NCBI RefSeq assembly: GCF_001294645.1
Contig: NZ_CP011869.1
Coordinates: 1 to 64,000, forward strand
Length of the DNA stretch: 64,000 nt
Source: Pseudonocardia sp. HH130629-09
GTDB lineage: Bacteria; Actinomycetota; Actinomycetes; Mycobacteriales; Pseudonocardiaceae
Direction: 5' to 3'
In this document: positions 9,621 to 17,681 of the stretch, piece after piece
Position numbering within the stretch: position 1 is the first letter of the stretch
Layout: each line of letters starts with the position of its first letter
Program-made: the position numbers and the translations under genes
The notes under the pieces: model-generated
Seen by the model: the letters and a program-made list of their open reading frames with translations, nothing else
Told to the model about the DNA's origin: nothing
The model's database searches: none

Positions 9621-9997
9621 GCGATCACCGCCAGATCCCGTACCGGGACGGTGCCGAGCTGCTCGTTGCGGGAGATCAGGTCGCCGAAGTGCGCCAGGAC
9701 CCGCGGGTCCCGCACGGCGGAGGTGATGACGTAGCGACGGGCGGGGTCGAGCACCTCACCGGCCACGTGCCGGGTCCGGTCGAACAGTGCGTTGCGCTCG
9801 TCGAGGAATCCGGCTGGTAGCCAGCCGACGATGTCGCCGGCCTCGAGGAGGTCGCGGAACATCGCGTGCTCGGCGGCGGTGGCCTGCTTAGACACGACGT
9901 ACCTCCTCTCCGGGTCGACGTCGAGGTCATGGACCGACGGGCAGTCCCACTTGTTGGGGCAGTCGTCGGCGGTCGTGATCAAGGTCGTGACCTTCAT
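9617..9997 (-). CDS. Small protein of unknown function heading the XRE/DUF6879 operon
   Basis: 126 aa, MKVTTLITTADDCPNKWDCPSVHDLDVDPERRYVVSKQ and onward. The start at 9997 is preceded by a GGGAGGGG ribosome site, which is better than the longer in-frame extension to 10267. The N-terminal CPNKWDCPSVHDLD resembles short actinobacterial proteins with a Cys/Asp start. It contains two copies of a related phrase, RRYVVSK and RRYVITS, suggesting a duplicated beta unit. No family can be named. Its stop overlaps the DUF6879 start, so the three genes are co-translated. Confidence 0.75.
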   Translation of the reverse strand: MKVTTLITTADDCPNKWDCPSVHDLDVDPERRYVVSKQATAAEHAMFRDLLEAGDIVGWLPAGFLDERNALFDRTRHVAGEVLDPARRYVITSAVRDPRVLAHFGDLISRNEQLGTVPVRDLAVIA

Positions 9998-10061
9998 ACG
10001 GGGTCCCCTCCCGATGCGTCGTGACGGCATCAGTGTGCGGGGCGACGTACCGCAGGTCAAC

Positions 10062-10087
10062 TTGCGTACGCAGACTATCATTGCGTA
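10062..10087. promoter_or_regulatory. Palindromic operator-like repeats upstream of the XRE/DUF6879 operon
   Basis: TTGCGTA occurs at 10062-10068 and again at 10081-10087. The first copy is part of a perfect 10-bp palindrome, TGCGTACGCA (10063-10072). The site lies about 65-90 bases upstream of the minus-strand start at 9997 and 165 bases upstream of the plus gene at 10252, a divergent regulatory region. On the minus strand a TTGACC hexamer follows immediately. Binding by the neighbouring XRE protein is inference. Confidence 0.45.
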
Positions 10088-10251
10088 GGCTGGTGGAGAC
10101 GACGACGGCGGGTCCCCTCCGCCTCGTCTCCCGCCCGGCGCAGCCCCAGCGGGCTGTCCCTTCGAGCGGACGGTCCCGGCAGGTGCAGGCACACCTGCCG
10201 GGACCTGGATCGACCAATCCCGGGTGCATAGAGACCAGGAGGCACGACCCG

Positions 10252-10542
10252 ATGAACAGTTTTCCACGGCACCTTCGAGGCCCCAGCACGACCGAACCCA
10301 CCCTGATCGCGATGAGCCTCGGCGGGGGAGCGTTCCTCATGTCCCTGCTCCCGCTCAGTGCTCAGATCACCTCGGTCGTGGCCGTCGCCGCTGCCGGCTC
10401 AGCCATCGGTGCGGTCCGCCGCGAGCTGCGGATCCGCCGCCGGTTGCGGGCGCTGGACACGGCGGCACCCGCAGCGGTCGCCCCTTCCTCGTCCGGGTCT
10501 CAGCCCGTCGAGGCCCGCACCGTGACGGGGGTGGCGCAGTGA
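10252..10542 (+). CDS. Small membrane protein of the second transfer operon
   Basis: 96 aa from ATG 10252, chosen because AGGAGG lies 9-10 bases upstream; the longer frame from 10021 is not supported. A hydrophobic stretch (LIAMSLGGGAFLMSLLPLSAQITSVVAVAAAGSAIGAV) probably forms two membrane helices, followed by a basic segment (RRELRIRRRLRAL). No family recognised. The stop overlaps the next GTG (GTGA), and it leads a + strand series of five genes with overlapping or tight junctions that ends with the second coupling protein and its follower. Confidence 0.7.
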   Translation: MNSFPRHLRGPSTTEPTLIAMSLGGGAFLMSLLPLSAQITSVVAVAAAGSAIGAVRRELRIRRRLRALDTAAPAAVAPSSSGSQPVEARTVTGVAQ

Positions 10543-10862
10543 GCCGGCCCGGCGGTTCGGCGACGCCCGACACTGTCGCTCTGATCAGCGCGGCCGGTGT
10601 CGATCACCAGGTCTCTGACGCCGAGCTCGGCCTCGGCCAGCCCGACGGTCGCTATCGGGCGCTGTGCGACGAGGTGTTCACCGTCGCCGCGCTCTCAGCG
10701 CCTGCCGAGCGCCGCTGCCGCGGCTGCCTCGTCGAGCTGGTGCCCCAGCCGGACGAGCACGCCGCGGACAGCCGGAGGCAGCGCCGTTCGGTGGCCACCT
10801 GGGCCCACGCGCTTCTCGGCCGACTGGCCCGACTCGAGGGGATGGCGCCGTCGTGCTCATGA
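10539..10862 (+). CDS. Small conserved-looking protein of unknown function
   Basis: 107 aa from GTG 10539, which overlaps the preceding TGA (GTGA). It contains the phrase DGRYRALCDEVFTVAALSAPAERRCRGCLVEL with a CRGC pair, then an Arg-rich helix (SRRQRRSVATWAHALLGRLARLEG). The spacing of Cys residues could hold a metal but there is no second pair. The position inside the transfer operon, upstream of the SpdB-like gene, is the only functional clue. Confidence 0.65.
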   Translation: MSRPGGSATPDTVALISAAGVDHQVSDAELGLGQPDGRYRALCDEVFTVAALSAPAERRCRGCLVELVPQPDEHAADSRRQRRSVATWAHALLGRLARLEGMAPSCS

Positions 10863-10908
10863 CCTCGCATGGAGCCCCGGCCCGCCGCTGCACCTCGATG
10901 GAGGAGCG

Positions 10909-12054
10909 ATGACCATCACCAACCCCTCCCGGAACGGGACCGGTGCCCTGGAGCGCTGGATCGTCGCTGAGGACACCGCGGACGAGCTCTCGGCCGTCGT
11001 TGACGGACCGGCTGCGCGCCACGGCCAGGACGGCGAGGAGGCTCCGGTACTCGACGACCGCCTGGCCCGCATGACCGCTGAGCTGGAGACCGCACGCGGC
11101 GAGGCCGAGTTGCAGCGTGATCCGGCGTGGCTGGCCCGCCAGTCGCCCGGGGAGATGCGGCGCGAGCGCCGCCTCGCTCGGCGGATCCGTGGCGGACGTC
11201 GCCGCCAGATCTACACCAGCGCCCGCAGCGAGCAGAATCGCCAGCTGGCACAGGTGCGGGCGGAGAACCGCATTGCCGCGCGCGACGTCAACGATCAGAT
11301 CTGGCACCGCCGGGCGCTCTCGCGGCGCCAGCGGATGCTCGATCCGACCTCGCGGTTGGCGAGCCTGCAGCGTGTCACCTCCGCAGCCTCGGCGGGACTG
11401 ATCGCGGTCGCGGTCGCGGGGGTGGTCTGGACCTCGGCCGGAGTGAAGAACGCGCTGGTCGGACCGGACGGATCCGCGCTGGCCTACCTGGCCGAGCCCA
11501 TCTTCTCCGTCCCCCTGATCGTGCTCATGGCCGTCACCGCGGTGGCCGCCCGGTTCGGACGGAAGTTCCCCTCGGAGGAACACCGCACGAAGGTCTACGC
11601 CGTCGAAGCAGGCCTCCTGCTGGCGTCGATCGCGCTGAACACCTTTCCAGTGCTGCCCATCACCGGGACCTGGCAGGACGCCACCGTGCTCCTCGCGCAC
11701 CTGGCGCCCCCGGTGCTCATCCTGATCGCCGTCGTCCTGCAGCCTCTCGTGACGGGCTTCCTGGCCGAGATCCTGGTGGAGGTCGGCGAGGACGTCACCG
11801 ACATGGGCAACAGCCGCCTCGACGAGGAGACCGTGTCCTTGGTGCGGCTGGCCACCCGTGTCCGGATCGCGGCCGCCTTCGGCCGGCTCGAGGTGCAGCC
11901 CGTCACCGGGCTGCCGAGCATCACCGCGATCGGCAAGTACCTCGTCCGGGAGAAGGCCGTAGCGCAGCAGGTCCACGCGCTGCTGCAGGAGTGGGGCGAG
12001 GGAGAGCGGGCGGCCTCTGCAACGTCGACCGTCGAGCAGGAGTCGGCCCGATGA
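10909..12054 (+). CDS. SpdB/DUF2637-like transfer membrane protein
   Basis: 381 aa from ATG 10909 with GGAGGAG upstream. The N-terminal 170 residues are charged and helical (ELETARGEAELQRDP ... RRQIYTSARSEQNRQL), then four hydrophobic helices follow (LIAVAVAGVVWTSAGVK; PIFSVPLIVLMAVTAVA; VEAGLLLASIALNTF; LAPPVLILIAVVLQPL). This four-helix layout is characteristic of SpdB/DUF2637 spread proteins of Streptomyces-type conjugative plasmids. It is overlapped by the start of coupling ATPase 2, supporting a joint role in DNA transfer or intramycelial spread. The assignment rests on topology and context, not on a catalytic motif. Confidence 0.7.
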   Translation: MTITNPSRNGTGALERWIVAEDTADELSAVVDGPAARHGQDGEEAPVLDDRLARMTAELETARGEAELQRDPAWLARQSPGEMRRERRLARRIRGGRRRQIYTSARSEQNRQLAQVRAENRIAARDVNDQIWHRRALSRRQRMLDPTSRLASLQRVTSAASAGLIAVAVAGVVWTSAGVKNALVGPDGSALAYLAEPIFSVPLIVLMAVTAVAARFGRKFPSEEHRTKVYAVEAGLLLASIALNTFPVLPITGTWQDATVLLAHLAPPVLILIAVVLQPLVTGFLAEILVEVGEDVTDMGNSRLDEETVSLVRLATRVRIAAAFGRLEVQPVTGLPSITAIGKYLVREKAVAQQVHALLQEWGEGERAASATSTVEQESAR

Positions 12055-13844
12055 ACGGGGCGGTGCCCGACGGGCTGCTCACCCTGGGAGTCGTGTGCCT
12101 CGGCCTCCTCGTTACCGCGGGAGCGGTGGCAGCGACGTGGCTGGCCAGCCCCGAGGAACGTCGCCGGCACCAGCGCGCGCTCGCCGGTCCGCTGCTTACT
12201 GCCGTCGCGGCCGTCGGTTCCGTCGTGGTGGCCGGGGCGCCGTCGGCTCTGGTCGCCGCAGCGATGGCCACGGCGGCCACCGGGGTCCTGCTCTGGTGGC
12301 AGCGCCCTGCGGCGCGGGTGCGGCGGCTCTACGGGCACGGCGGGTGGATGGGTGTCCGGTCCTACATCGAGGCGGCGACCAAGCGCGCCACCCGGGCCGT
12401 GAACCCGCCGGCCCCCCGTGTGGACGGGACCGCCGCACGGCCGGTCAACCGACATGGCGCCATGCTCGGGCGTCTGGTCACCGGCCCCCTCCTCATCAGG
12501 GGTCTCCGTGTCCTCTCGGCGTGGACCCGCGGGATCCTCATGCTTGGCCCTCCCGGCTCGGGCAAGACGTCGATGCTGGTCGGCCTCGTGCTCGATGCTC
12601 CCGGGGCCGCCTACGTCTCCTCGACGAAGACCGAGCTGTTCGACCTCACCGCCGACTTCCGCGCCCAGCACGGCGCAGTGCGCGTCTTCAACCCCACCGG
12701 CCTCGGTGGTCGTCGGTCGACTTTCGCGTGGAATCCCCTCAGCGGCTGTACCGACGGCGCGGTGGCCGACAAGCGAGCGCGGGCGCTGGTCCGCGGCGGC
12801 GGCGGCGCCGCGGGATCCGGCTCCAAGGAGTTCTGGGCGGACAAGGCTTCCGAGATCGTCCGCTGCTACCTGCTCGCCGCGGCGTTGTCCGGCCGGACGA
12901 TGGAGAGCGTGCAGGCGTGGGCTCAGAACGCCCAGGATACGACGCCGGTAGAGCTGCTGGAGCAGCACGAGGCCGCGGTCCCGAAGGGGTGGCTCGACAG
13001 CCTGCGTCGCCACCTCGACGCCGCACCGAACGAACGCTCCGGCTACTTCGCCGCAGTCCTTCCCGCGGTCAGCTTCCTGGACAACGCGGCGGTCGCCGCG
13101 GCGTGTAACCCGCAGGGGGACGACGAGACCGACCTGGCGGAGTTCGTCGCGGGAACCGACACCCTCTACGTCATCGCGGGCGAGGGCGATCGCCGCATCG
13201 CACCCCTGATCACCGCCCTGACCGAAGCCGTGTTCGAGACAGCCAAGATCGTGGCCGCAACCCGCGGCGGTCGACTCTCCCCGCCACTGGCGATGTTCCT
13301 CGACGAGGTCGCGAACACCACCCCGGTTCCCCTGGACCACTGGGCCGCGGACTCCCGAGGCTGGGGGATCTCCATCGTCGCCGTCCTGCAGGACCTCGCC
13401 CAGCTCAACAGCCGCTGGGGCGACGACGCCGCGGCCACCATCTTCAACAACCTGCCCACGAAGGTGGTGCTGCCCGGTGTCGCGAGCAAGGAGGACCTGG
13501 AGCGGCTCGCCTACCTGGCGGGACCACGCTGGGACCGGCGGAACTCCGAGGGCCGCGACAAGACCTGGGAGACCTCCGAGGTGGTCTCCGGCGGCAACCT
13601 CTACAAGCTGCCCCGCTGGCACGCGTTCGTCGCCGGCGTAGGTCCCCAGGCCGCCATCGTCCGCTTCGTGCCCGGCTACCTGCAGGTCCGCCGCGCCCGC
13701 CGAAAGCTCGGCCGGACCGTCGAGGCCTCGCCGAGCCGCCGACCCGAGATGACTCTCACTCCGACCCGTGATCCGATCAGCACCCATGAGGAGCTGGCAC
13801 CGGGGCACGAGCCGATCCGTACTCGAGCCGGAGCGATGAGCTGA
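12051..13844 (+). CDS. VirD4/TraG-type conjugative coupling ATPase 2
   Basis: 597 aa; ATG overlaps the preceding TGA. Two N-terminal membrane helices (TLGVVCLGLLVTAGAVAATW; AVAAVGSVVVAGAPSALVAA region) are followed by an ATPase with Walker A GPPGSGKT at residues 166-173 and Walker B LAMFLDEVAN. The TraD/TraG-like distal part includes WGISIVAVLQDLAQLNSRWG and FNNLPTKVVLPGV. It would couple relaxosome DNA to the transfer channel. The ATPase core shares phrase order with the protein at 4111-6014 (TLYVIAGEGDRRIAPLITALTE versus TLYLIAGQREDGAIAPVLTALAE). The membrane and ATPase motifs look intact. Confidence 0.85.
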   Translation: MNGAVPDGLLTLGVVCLGLLVTAGAVAATWLASPEERRRHQRALAGPLLTAVAAVGSVVVAGAPSALVAAAMATAATGVLLWWQRPAARVRRLYGHGGWMGVRSYIEAATKRATRAVNPPAPRVDGTAARPVNRHGAMLGRLVTGPLLIRGLRVLSAWTRGILMLGPPGSGKTSMLVGLVLDAPGAAYVSSTKTELFDLTADFRAQHGAVRVFNPTGLGGRRSTFAWNPLSGCTDGAVADKRARALVRGGGGAAGSGSKEFWADKASEIVRCYLLAAALSGRTMESVQAWAQNAQDTTPVELLEQHEAAVPKGWLDSLRRHLDAAPNERSGYFAAVLPAVSFLDNAAVAAACNPQGDDETDLAEFVAGTDTLYVIAGEGDRRIAPLITALTEAVFETAKIVAATRGGRLSPPLAMFLDEVANTTPVPLDHWAADSRGWGISIVAVLQDLAQLNSRWGDDAAATIFNNLPTKVVLPGVASKEDLERLAYLAGPRWDRRNSEGRDKTWETSEVVSGGNLYKLPRWHAFVAGVGPQAAIVRFVPGYLQVRRARRKLGRTVEASPSRRPEMTLTPTRDPISTHEELAPGHEPIRTRAGAMS

Positions 13845-14647
13845 TGAACGACGAGGGGGGCCAGGACACCGGCGACGGCTGGGGGCACGACCCCGAGCAG
13901 GAGCTGCGGGACAAGGCCGACGCCGCGGCGCTGCGGCGGCACCAGTTGCTCCGTGAACGAGTCGACGATCTGGACCGTGCCTACAACGAGATGCGCATCG
14001 CGCACACCGACCTGGCCTCGACCGTGTCGGAACGGCTCGCCCCGGAGTTGGAGGCCCTCGGGGAAAGCGTGACCGCCGAGCTCGGGCAGCTCCGCGGCAC
14101 GGTCGCGGAGGTGCTGGCCGAGCAGACGAAGGCCGAGAACTCGCCGGTCGACTGGGCACGACTCTCGGTGGAGGACGCCACGGATCAGTGGCCGGTGCTC
14201 GCCCGCTGGATCGGCGAGGTGTTCGTACCGGTCTACGGGGTCACGCGGGGCGAGCTGCCCGACTGCTGGCCACTCCACTTCACTGCCGTGGTCGAGCTGT
14301 CCTGGCTGCGCAGCGCGCACGTGCAGTCCTACCTGCCCGGCACCCACCCGAACATCACCGCCGACTGGCACACCCGGTGGCGCCCGATGGTCCTGACCCG
14401 GATCGCCGAGATCATTGCGGGCGCCGGGGTCGAGGAGCGCTGCGAGCCGGGGAAGCATCGCGGACGTCCTCTGCCTGCTGGCCCGGCGGAGGAGGGCCAG
14501 CGGGGGAGCACACCGCGCAAGATGCTCGCTCTACCGCAGCACTGGTGGACGGCCTACCGGTTCGGCTTCCACGACGACCTGGACCGGCGTGCCCGACGAC
14601 AGGAGACCTCCGTCGCGGACTGGACCCCGGAGCCTCTGCCCCAGTAG
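13844..14647 (+). CDS. DUF4913-like protein, last gene of transfer operon 2
   Basis: 267 aa; ATG overlaps the previous TGA (TGATG). The first 110 residues are a charged, probably coiled-coil region (HQLLRERVDDLDRAYNEMRIAH ... RGTVAEVLAEQTKAENS). The second half has the Trp/His-rich pattern of DUF4913-type proteins (WIGEVFVPVYGVTRGELPDCWPLHFTAVVELSWL, then WHTRWRPMVLTRIAEI). Such proteins commonly accompany plasmid transfer genes in actinobacteria, with unknown activity. A hairpin at 14669 follows and probably ends the operon. Confidence 0.68.
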   Translation: MNDEGGQDTGDGWGHDPEQELRDKADAAALRRHQLLRERVDDLDRAYNEMRIAHTDLASTVSERLAPELEALGESVTAELGQLRGTVAEVLAEQTKAENSPVDWARLSVEDATDQWPVLARWIGEVFVPVYGVTRGELPDCWPLHFTAVVELSWLRSAHVQSYLPGTHPNITADWHTRWRPMVLTRIAEIIAGAGVEERCEPGKHRGRPLPAGPAEEGQRGSTPRKMLALPQHWWTAYRFGFHDDLDRRARRQETSVADWTPEPLPQ

Positions 14648-14668
14648 CCGAGCCGAATGGTCGCAGCC

Positions 14669-14701
14669 CCGATGGGCGGTCCTCTATGGGCCGCCCATCG
14701 G
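14669..14701 (+). terminator. Hairpin terminator of transfer operon 2
   Basis: Perfect 11-bp arms CCGATGGGCGG and CCGCCCATCGG with an 11-base loop, 22 bases after the stop of the DUF4913-like gene. No long T-run follows, as is usual in high-GC actinobacteria. Confidence 0.6.
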
Positions 14702-14749
14702 TCGTTCTGTTCCGATTGTCCCCGCATTTCCTGCGCTACCCTGTCTCAC

Positions 14750-14916
14750 TGAGCCTTTTTCAACCTGACCAGCGAGCTTCTGCGTCAGGAGATCGCGAAG
14801 GTTGCAGCGCAACTGCTCTGACCACAGCTGCACAGGTCACCGGCTCGCCAGCTCGGCGTCTGCACCCACACAACCAGGCCCCTGAGCTGCCGGAACGGCA
14901 GGTTGAAAAAGGCTCA
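14750..14916. repeat. 167-bp segment bounded by perfect 18-bp inverted repeats
   Basis: TGAGCCTTTTTCAACCTG at 14750-14767 is repeated as its exact reverse complement at 14899-14916. Just inside each arm is a small hairpin: CCTGAC/GTCAGG at the left and CTGCCG-gaa-CGGCAG at the right. The interior contains no convincing gene. No direct target duplication is visible at the borders. Candidates are a MITE-like element, a recombination site, or a protein-binding structure controlling the relaxase-like gene that starts 32 bases downstream. Confidence 0.6.
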
Positions 14917-14947
14917 CTGATGGTGTGACGAGGAATGGGGGTGCGCT

Positions 14948-15613
14948 GTGGTCGGCACCTCTGCGCTCTCCCGGTCGCACTTCGCGATGCCGGACCACGA
15001 GCTCGTCGATGGCGTGGAGCTGTACCTGGCTGCGCCGCTGACCGTGGGCATCCTCCACATGGAGGCAGTCCGGGGCGGCCACCGCGATCTCGCCGACGCG
15101 GTGGAGCATGCCCACGACGCCGGTCTGTCCGCGGCTATCGACTATCTGGCAGGCGCAGCCCTGCTCAAGGTCGGCCACCACACGAAGCTCCGAGCCTCGC
15201 GTACATCCGTCGGGGCGTTCGAGGCCGGCACCATCCCGCTCTCCACCGCGACCCACCTGCTCGTCTCGACACGCGATGGTCGAGCAATGGGTGACATTGC
15301 GCGGCCACATCATCACGTGCTCATGGCGCGCACCGGCCTCGACCACGTCGGGCGGCAGTGGCCGGTCGATCTTGCCTCTGTTCGTGCTGCGGCTCCCGCG
15401 ATCGTCAGCTGCTACCAGGTCGAGCTGCAGCGCACCCTGACTAACGGCACCGGTGTGCGGTGGTCTCAGCGAGGCGAGTACGGCTCTGATTTCCCGGAGC
15501 TGGTCGAGCCCGACCTGACGGGCTACCTGGACGACTACGAGCGTGTCGTGTGTCGTCCTCAGGGTGCCGGGCACGACTTCTGGGACCTGGACGCCGCAGC
15601 GACCGGCCTCTGA
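14948..15613 (+). CDS. Orphan TrwC-relaxase-like domain protein
   Basis: 221 aa from GTG 14948. The order of segments follows the nuclease domain of MobF/TrwC relaxases: LADAVEHAHDAGLSAAIDYLAG, TSVGAFEAGTIP, an HUH-like PHHHVLMARTGL, then VSCYQVELQRTLTNGTGVRW (compare the relaxase at 29283-33746 with QPQMHSHVTVLN). It lacks the N-terminal catalytic Tyr context (no SVDYLL equivalent) and the helicase. It could be a single-domain oriT-binding or decoy protein, or a degraded relaxase remnant; the intact frame favours a functional product. Assignment is by motif reading only. Confidence 0.6.
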   Translation: MVGTSALSRSHFAMPDHELVDGVELYLAAPLTVGILHMEAVRGGHRDLADAVEHAHDAGLSAAIDYLAGAALLKVGHHTKLRASRTSVGAFEAGTIPLSTATHLLVSTRDGRAMGDIARPHHHVLMARTGLDHVGRQWPVDLASVRAAAPAIVSCYQVELQRTLTNGTGVRWSQRGEYGSDFPELVEPDLTGYLDDYERVVCRPQGAGHDFWDLDAAATGL

Positions 15614-15628
15614 CCTCGGTTCGGAGGG

Positions 15629-16609
15629 TTATGCGGGATCGAGGTCGTCCAGGCCCCGGTCGGGCCTCAGCCCGCGCCAGCTCGGGTGCCGGAAGCACCC
15701 CTCGGATGTCCGCTCTCGGTAGGCGATCTCGCCGATCAACCCCGGCCGTACCCATCGGCGCAGGTGCATCGGCGTAGGGCTCGTCCATCGACTGCGGCCG
15801 GTCGGCACGTCGATGGCGGGGGAGGGCTCCGCTCGCTCCTCCAGAAGCTCCAGCAGTTGTCGTCGGGTTCCGGCGGTGAAGCCCGTCCCCACATCGCCAG
15901 CGAAGTGCAGCTCCCCCCTCTCATCGGGCAGCGCCAGGGTCAGAGCGGCCATGTCGCTCTGTCGCGAGCGGCTCGCCGTCCACCCGACCACGGCGACGAG
16001 ACAGGAGCGCCGGATGGCGTGCTTGATCCAGGCGCGGCTACGCCGTCCTGCCTCGTAACGGGAAGTCAGACGCTTGGCGACGACGCCCTCCAGCCCCTGC
16101 GCGTCGACCGCGGACAGAACGTCAGCCGAAGCGACGTCGGTGAAGTTGTCGGGCACCGACATCCGCGGCCCGGTGGGCAGGTCTAGGCCGGCGAGCAGGG
16201 CACGGCGGTCGCGGTAGGGCAGCCCAGTCTGCAGTACGCCGGCCGCCCGCACGACGTCGAACACGACGAGGGTGACCGGCACGCTGGACAGCAGCTCTGG
16301 GCTCGGTTGAGTGCGCTGGATACGCCGTTGCAGCAGCGCGAAGTCACTGCGGCCTTGTTCGTCGAGGGCGACGATCTCACCGTCGAGCATCAGGCCGGCC
16401 GGCAGCCGCAGCGCGGCGAGCTCGGGGTAGCGCGCCGTGAGGTCTGCCCCGTTCCGCGAGCGCAGCCGTAGCCCTGACCCGGCGGCCGCGGTGGTGGTCC
16501 GCATCCCGTCCCACTTCACCTCGTACGCCCAATCCGGCCCGTCCGGAAGTCGACCGGCGGTCGCCAGCATCGGCTCGATCCACTCGGCGTTGCTGCTCAT
16601 CTGTCGCAT
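15629..16609 (-). CDS. ATP-dependent DNA ligase (LigC/LigD-ligase type)
   Basis: About 326 aa from ATG 16609 (alternatives 16600 and 16675). The adenylated Lys sits in YEVKWDGMR (motif I). Further nucleotidyltransferase motifs are LMLDGEIVALDEQGRSDF (III), LVVFDVV (IIIa), GLEGVVAKRL (IV) and RSRAWIKHAIRR (V). An OB-fold region follows, ending FRHPSWRGLRPDR. The small size matches the stand-alone ligases related to LigD of bacterial end-joining, acting on nicked DNA with ATP. No Ku gene is present nearby. It is convergent with the relaxase-like gene, whose stop lies 16 bases away. Confidence 0.87.
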   Translation of the reverse strand: MRQMSSNAEWIEPMLATAGRLPDGPDWAYEVKWDGMRTTTAAAGSGLRLRSRNGADLTARYPELAALRLPAGLMLDGEIVALDEQGRSDFALLQRRIQRTQPSPELLSSVPVTLVVFDVVRAAGVLQTGLPYRDRRALLAGLDLPTGPRMSVPDNFTDVASADVLSAVDAQGLEGVVAKRLTSRYEAGRRSRAWIKHAIRRSCLVAVVGWTASRSRQSDMAALTLALPDERGELHFAGDVGTGFTAGTRRQLLELLEERAEPSPAIDVPTGRSRWTSPTPMHLRRWVRPGLIGEIAYRERTSEGCFRHPSWRGLRPDRGLDDLDPA

Positions 16610-16742
16610 CGTGGTCCGCCTGGCCGTTCCAGGACGTGCTCGAGGCGAACCACGACCCGATCCGGCGAGCAGCACCCGCGACGGGACCCGCTGATCGGAC
16701 GCCGATCGCTCGGCGCAGATCCGCCGCCACCGCTCTGCCTCA

Positions 16743-17681
16743 GAGCGTGTTTGAGAAGATCATGTCGCAGGGGTGAGTACATACCTCTGCTGGCGTCGGG
16801 CGGGTTCGCCGCGGGCGATGCGTCGGGTGATGGTGTTGATCGCGGCCCAGCGGATCATGGCCTCTGCGGTGGTGGGGTGGCGTTCGTAGTCGCGGGCCAG
16901 GCGTCGGTGTGCGGTGAGCCAGGCCAGGGTCCGCTCGACCACCCACCGCCGCGGGAGGACGGCGAATCCGCGCTGCTCAGGCGGCTTGCGGACGACCTCG
17001 ACCGTCATCTGCAGGATCGTAGTCGCCCAGTCGCCCAGTCGCCCAGTCGAGCAGGCGTCCGGCGAACCCGGCGTCGGCGTAGACGAACCGCACCCTCGTG
17101 CGCAGGTAGAGGTCGAGCAGGATCGGTTTGGCGCCGTCGCGGTCCTGCACCGACGCCGAGCACACCATGGTGGTGAGCAGCAGGCCGAGGGTGTCGGTCA
17201 CGATGAACCGCTTCCGACCGTTGACCTTCTTCCCGGCGTCATAGCCGCGGGTGTCCTGTCCGACGGTGTCGGCGCCTTTGACGGACTGGGAGTCGATGAT
17301 CCCCGCGCTGGGCTCGGGGTCGCGGCCTTCCTCGGCACGCAGCTGGCCACGTACGACCGGGAGGATCTGCTCGGTGGCCTTCTGCTGTTCCCACCGGTTG
17401 AAGTACCAGTAGACCGTCTGCCACGGCGGGAAGTCCGCTGGCAGGGCCCTCCAGGAGCAGCCCGCGGGTACGACGTAGAGGATCGCGTCGACCACGTCGC
17501 GGCGCGGGTGCTTCTCCGGTCTGCCGCCGGCCCCCACGGCGGGAAGCAGCGGTTCGATCAGCGCCCACTGGGCGTCGCTGGTGTCCGAGGGATACCGCCG
17601 CTTACGCCGAGCCACTCCTCCACGATGGACCACGTCGAGGTCCGCACCACGCAGACACGCCGACCCTTCTCAAACACACTC
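16743..17681. mobile_element. IS5-type insertion sequence (transposase disrupted)
   Basis: 939 bp with near-perfect terminal inverted repeats: GAGCGTGTTTGAGAAG at 16743-16758, and GAGTGTGTTTGAGAAG as the reverse complement of 17666-17681 (15 of 16 identical). It encodes one minus-strand transposase in two frames. No clear target duplication was found. It lies downstream of the split lipoprotein gene and upstream of the ligase start. Confidence 0.8.
16760..17633 (-). pseudogene. IS5-type transposase, frame broken by an 8-bp tandem expansion
   Basis: The N-terminal 200 codons (YPSDTSDAQWALIEPLLPAV, SWRALPADFPPWQTVYWYF, GIIDSQSVKGAD, VYADAGFAGRLLDWA) and the C-terminal 82 codons (FAVLPRRWVVERTLAWLTAHRRL) are in different frames. 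The junction contains three copies of CGCCCAGT (17024-17047). With a single copy the minus strand reads LLDWATTILQMTVEVV, continuous with the second frame, so two extra copies (+16 bp) broke the gene. The DDE residues are represented in IIDSQ, VYADAGF and WVVERT. Confidence 0.8.

Noticed and set aside
17024..17047. Short tandem repeat as a possible CRISPR-like array
   Set aside because: 8-bp units without spacers, located inside a transposase frame; explained as slippage.
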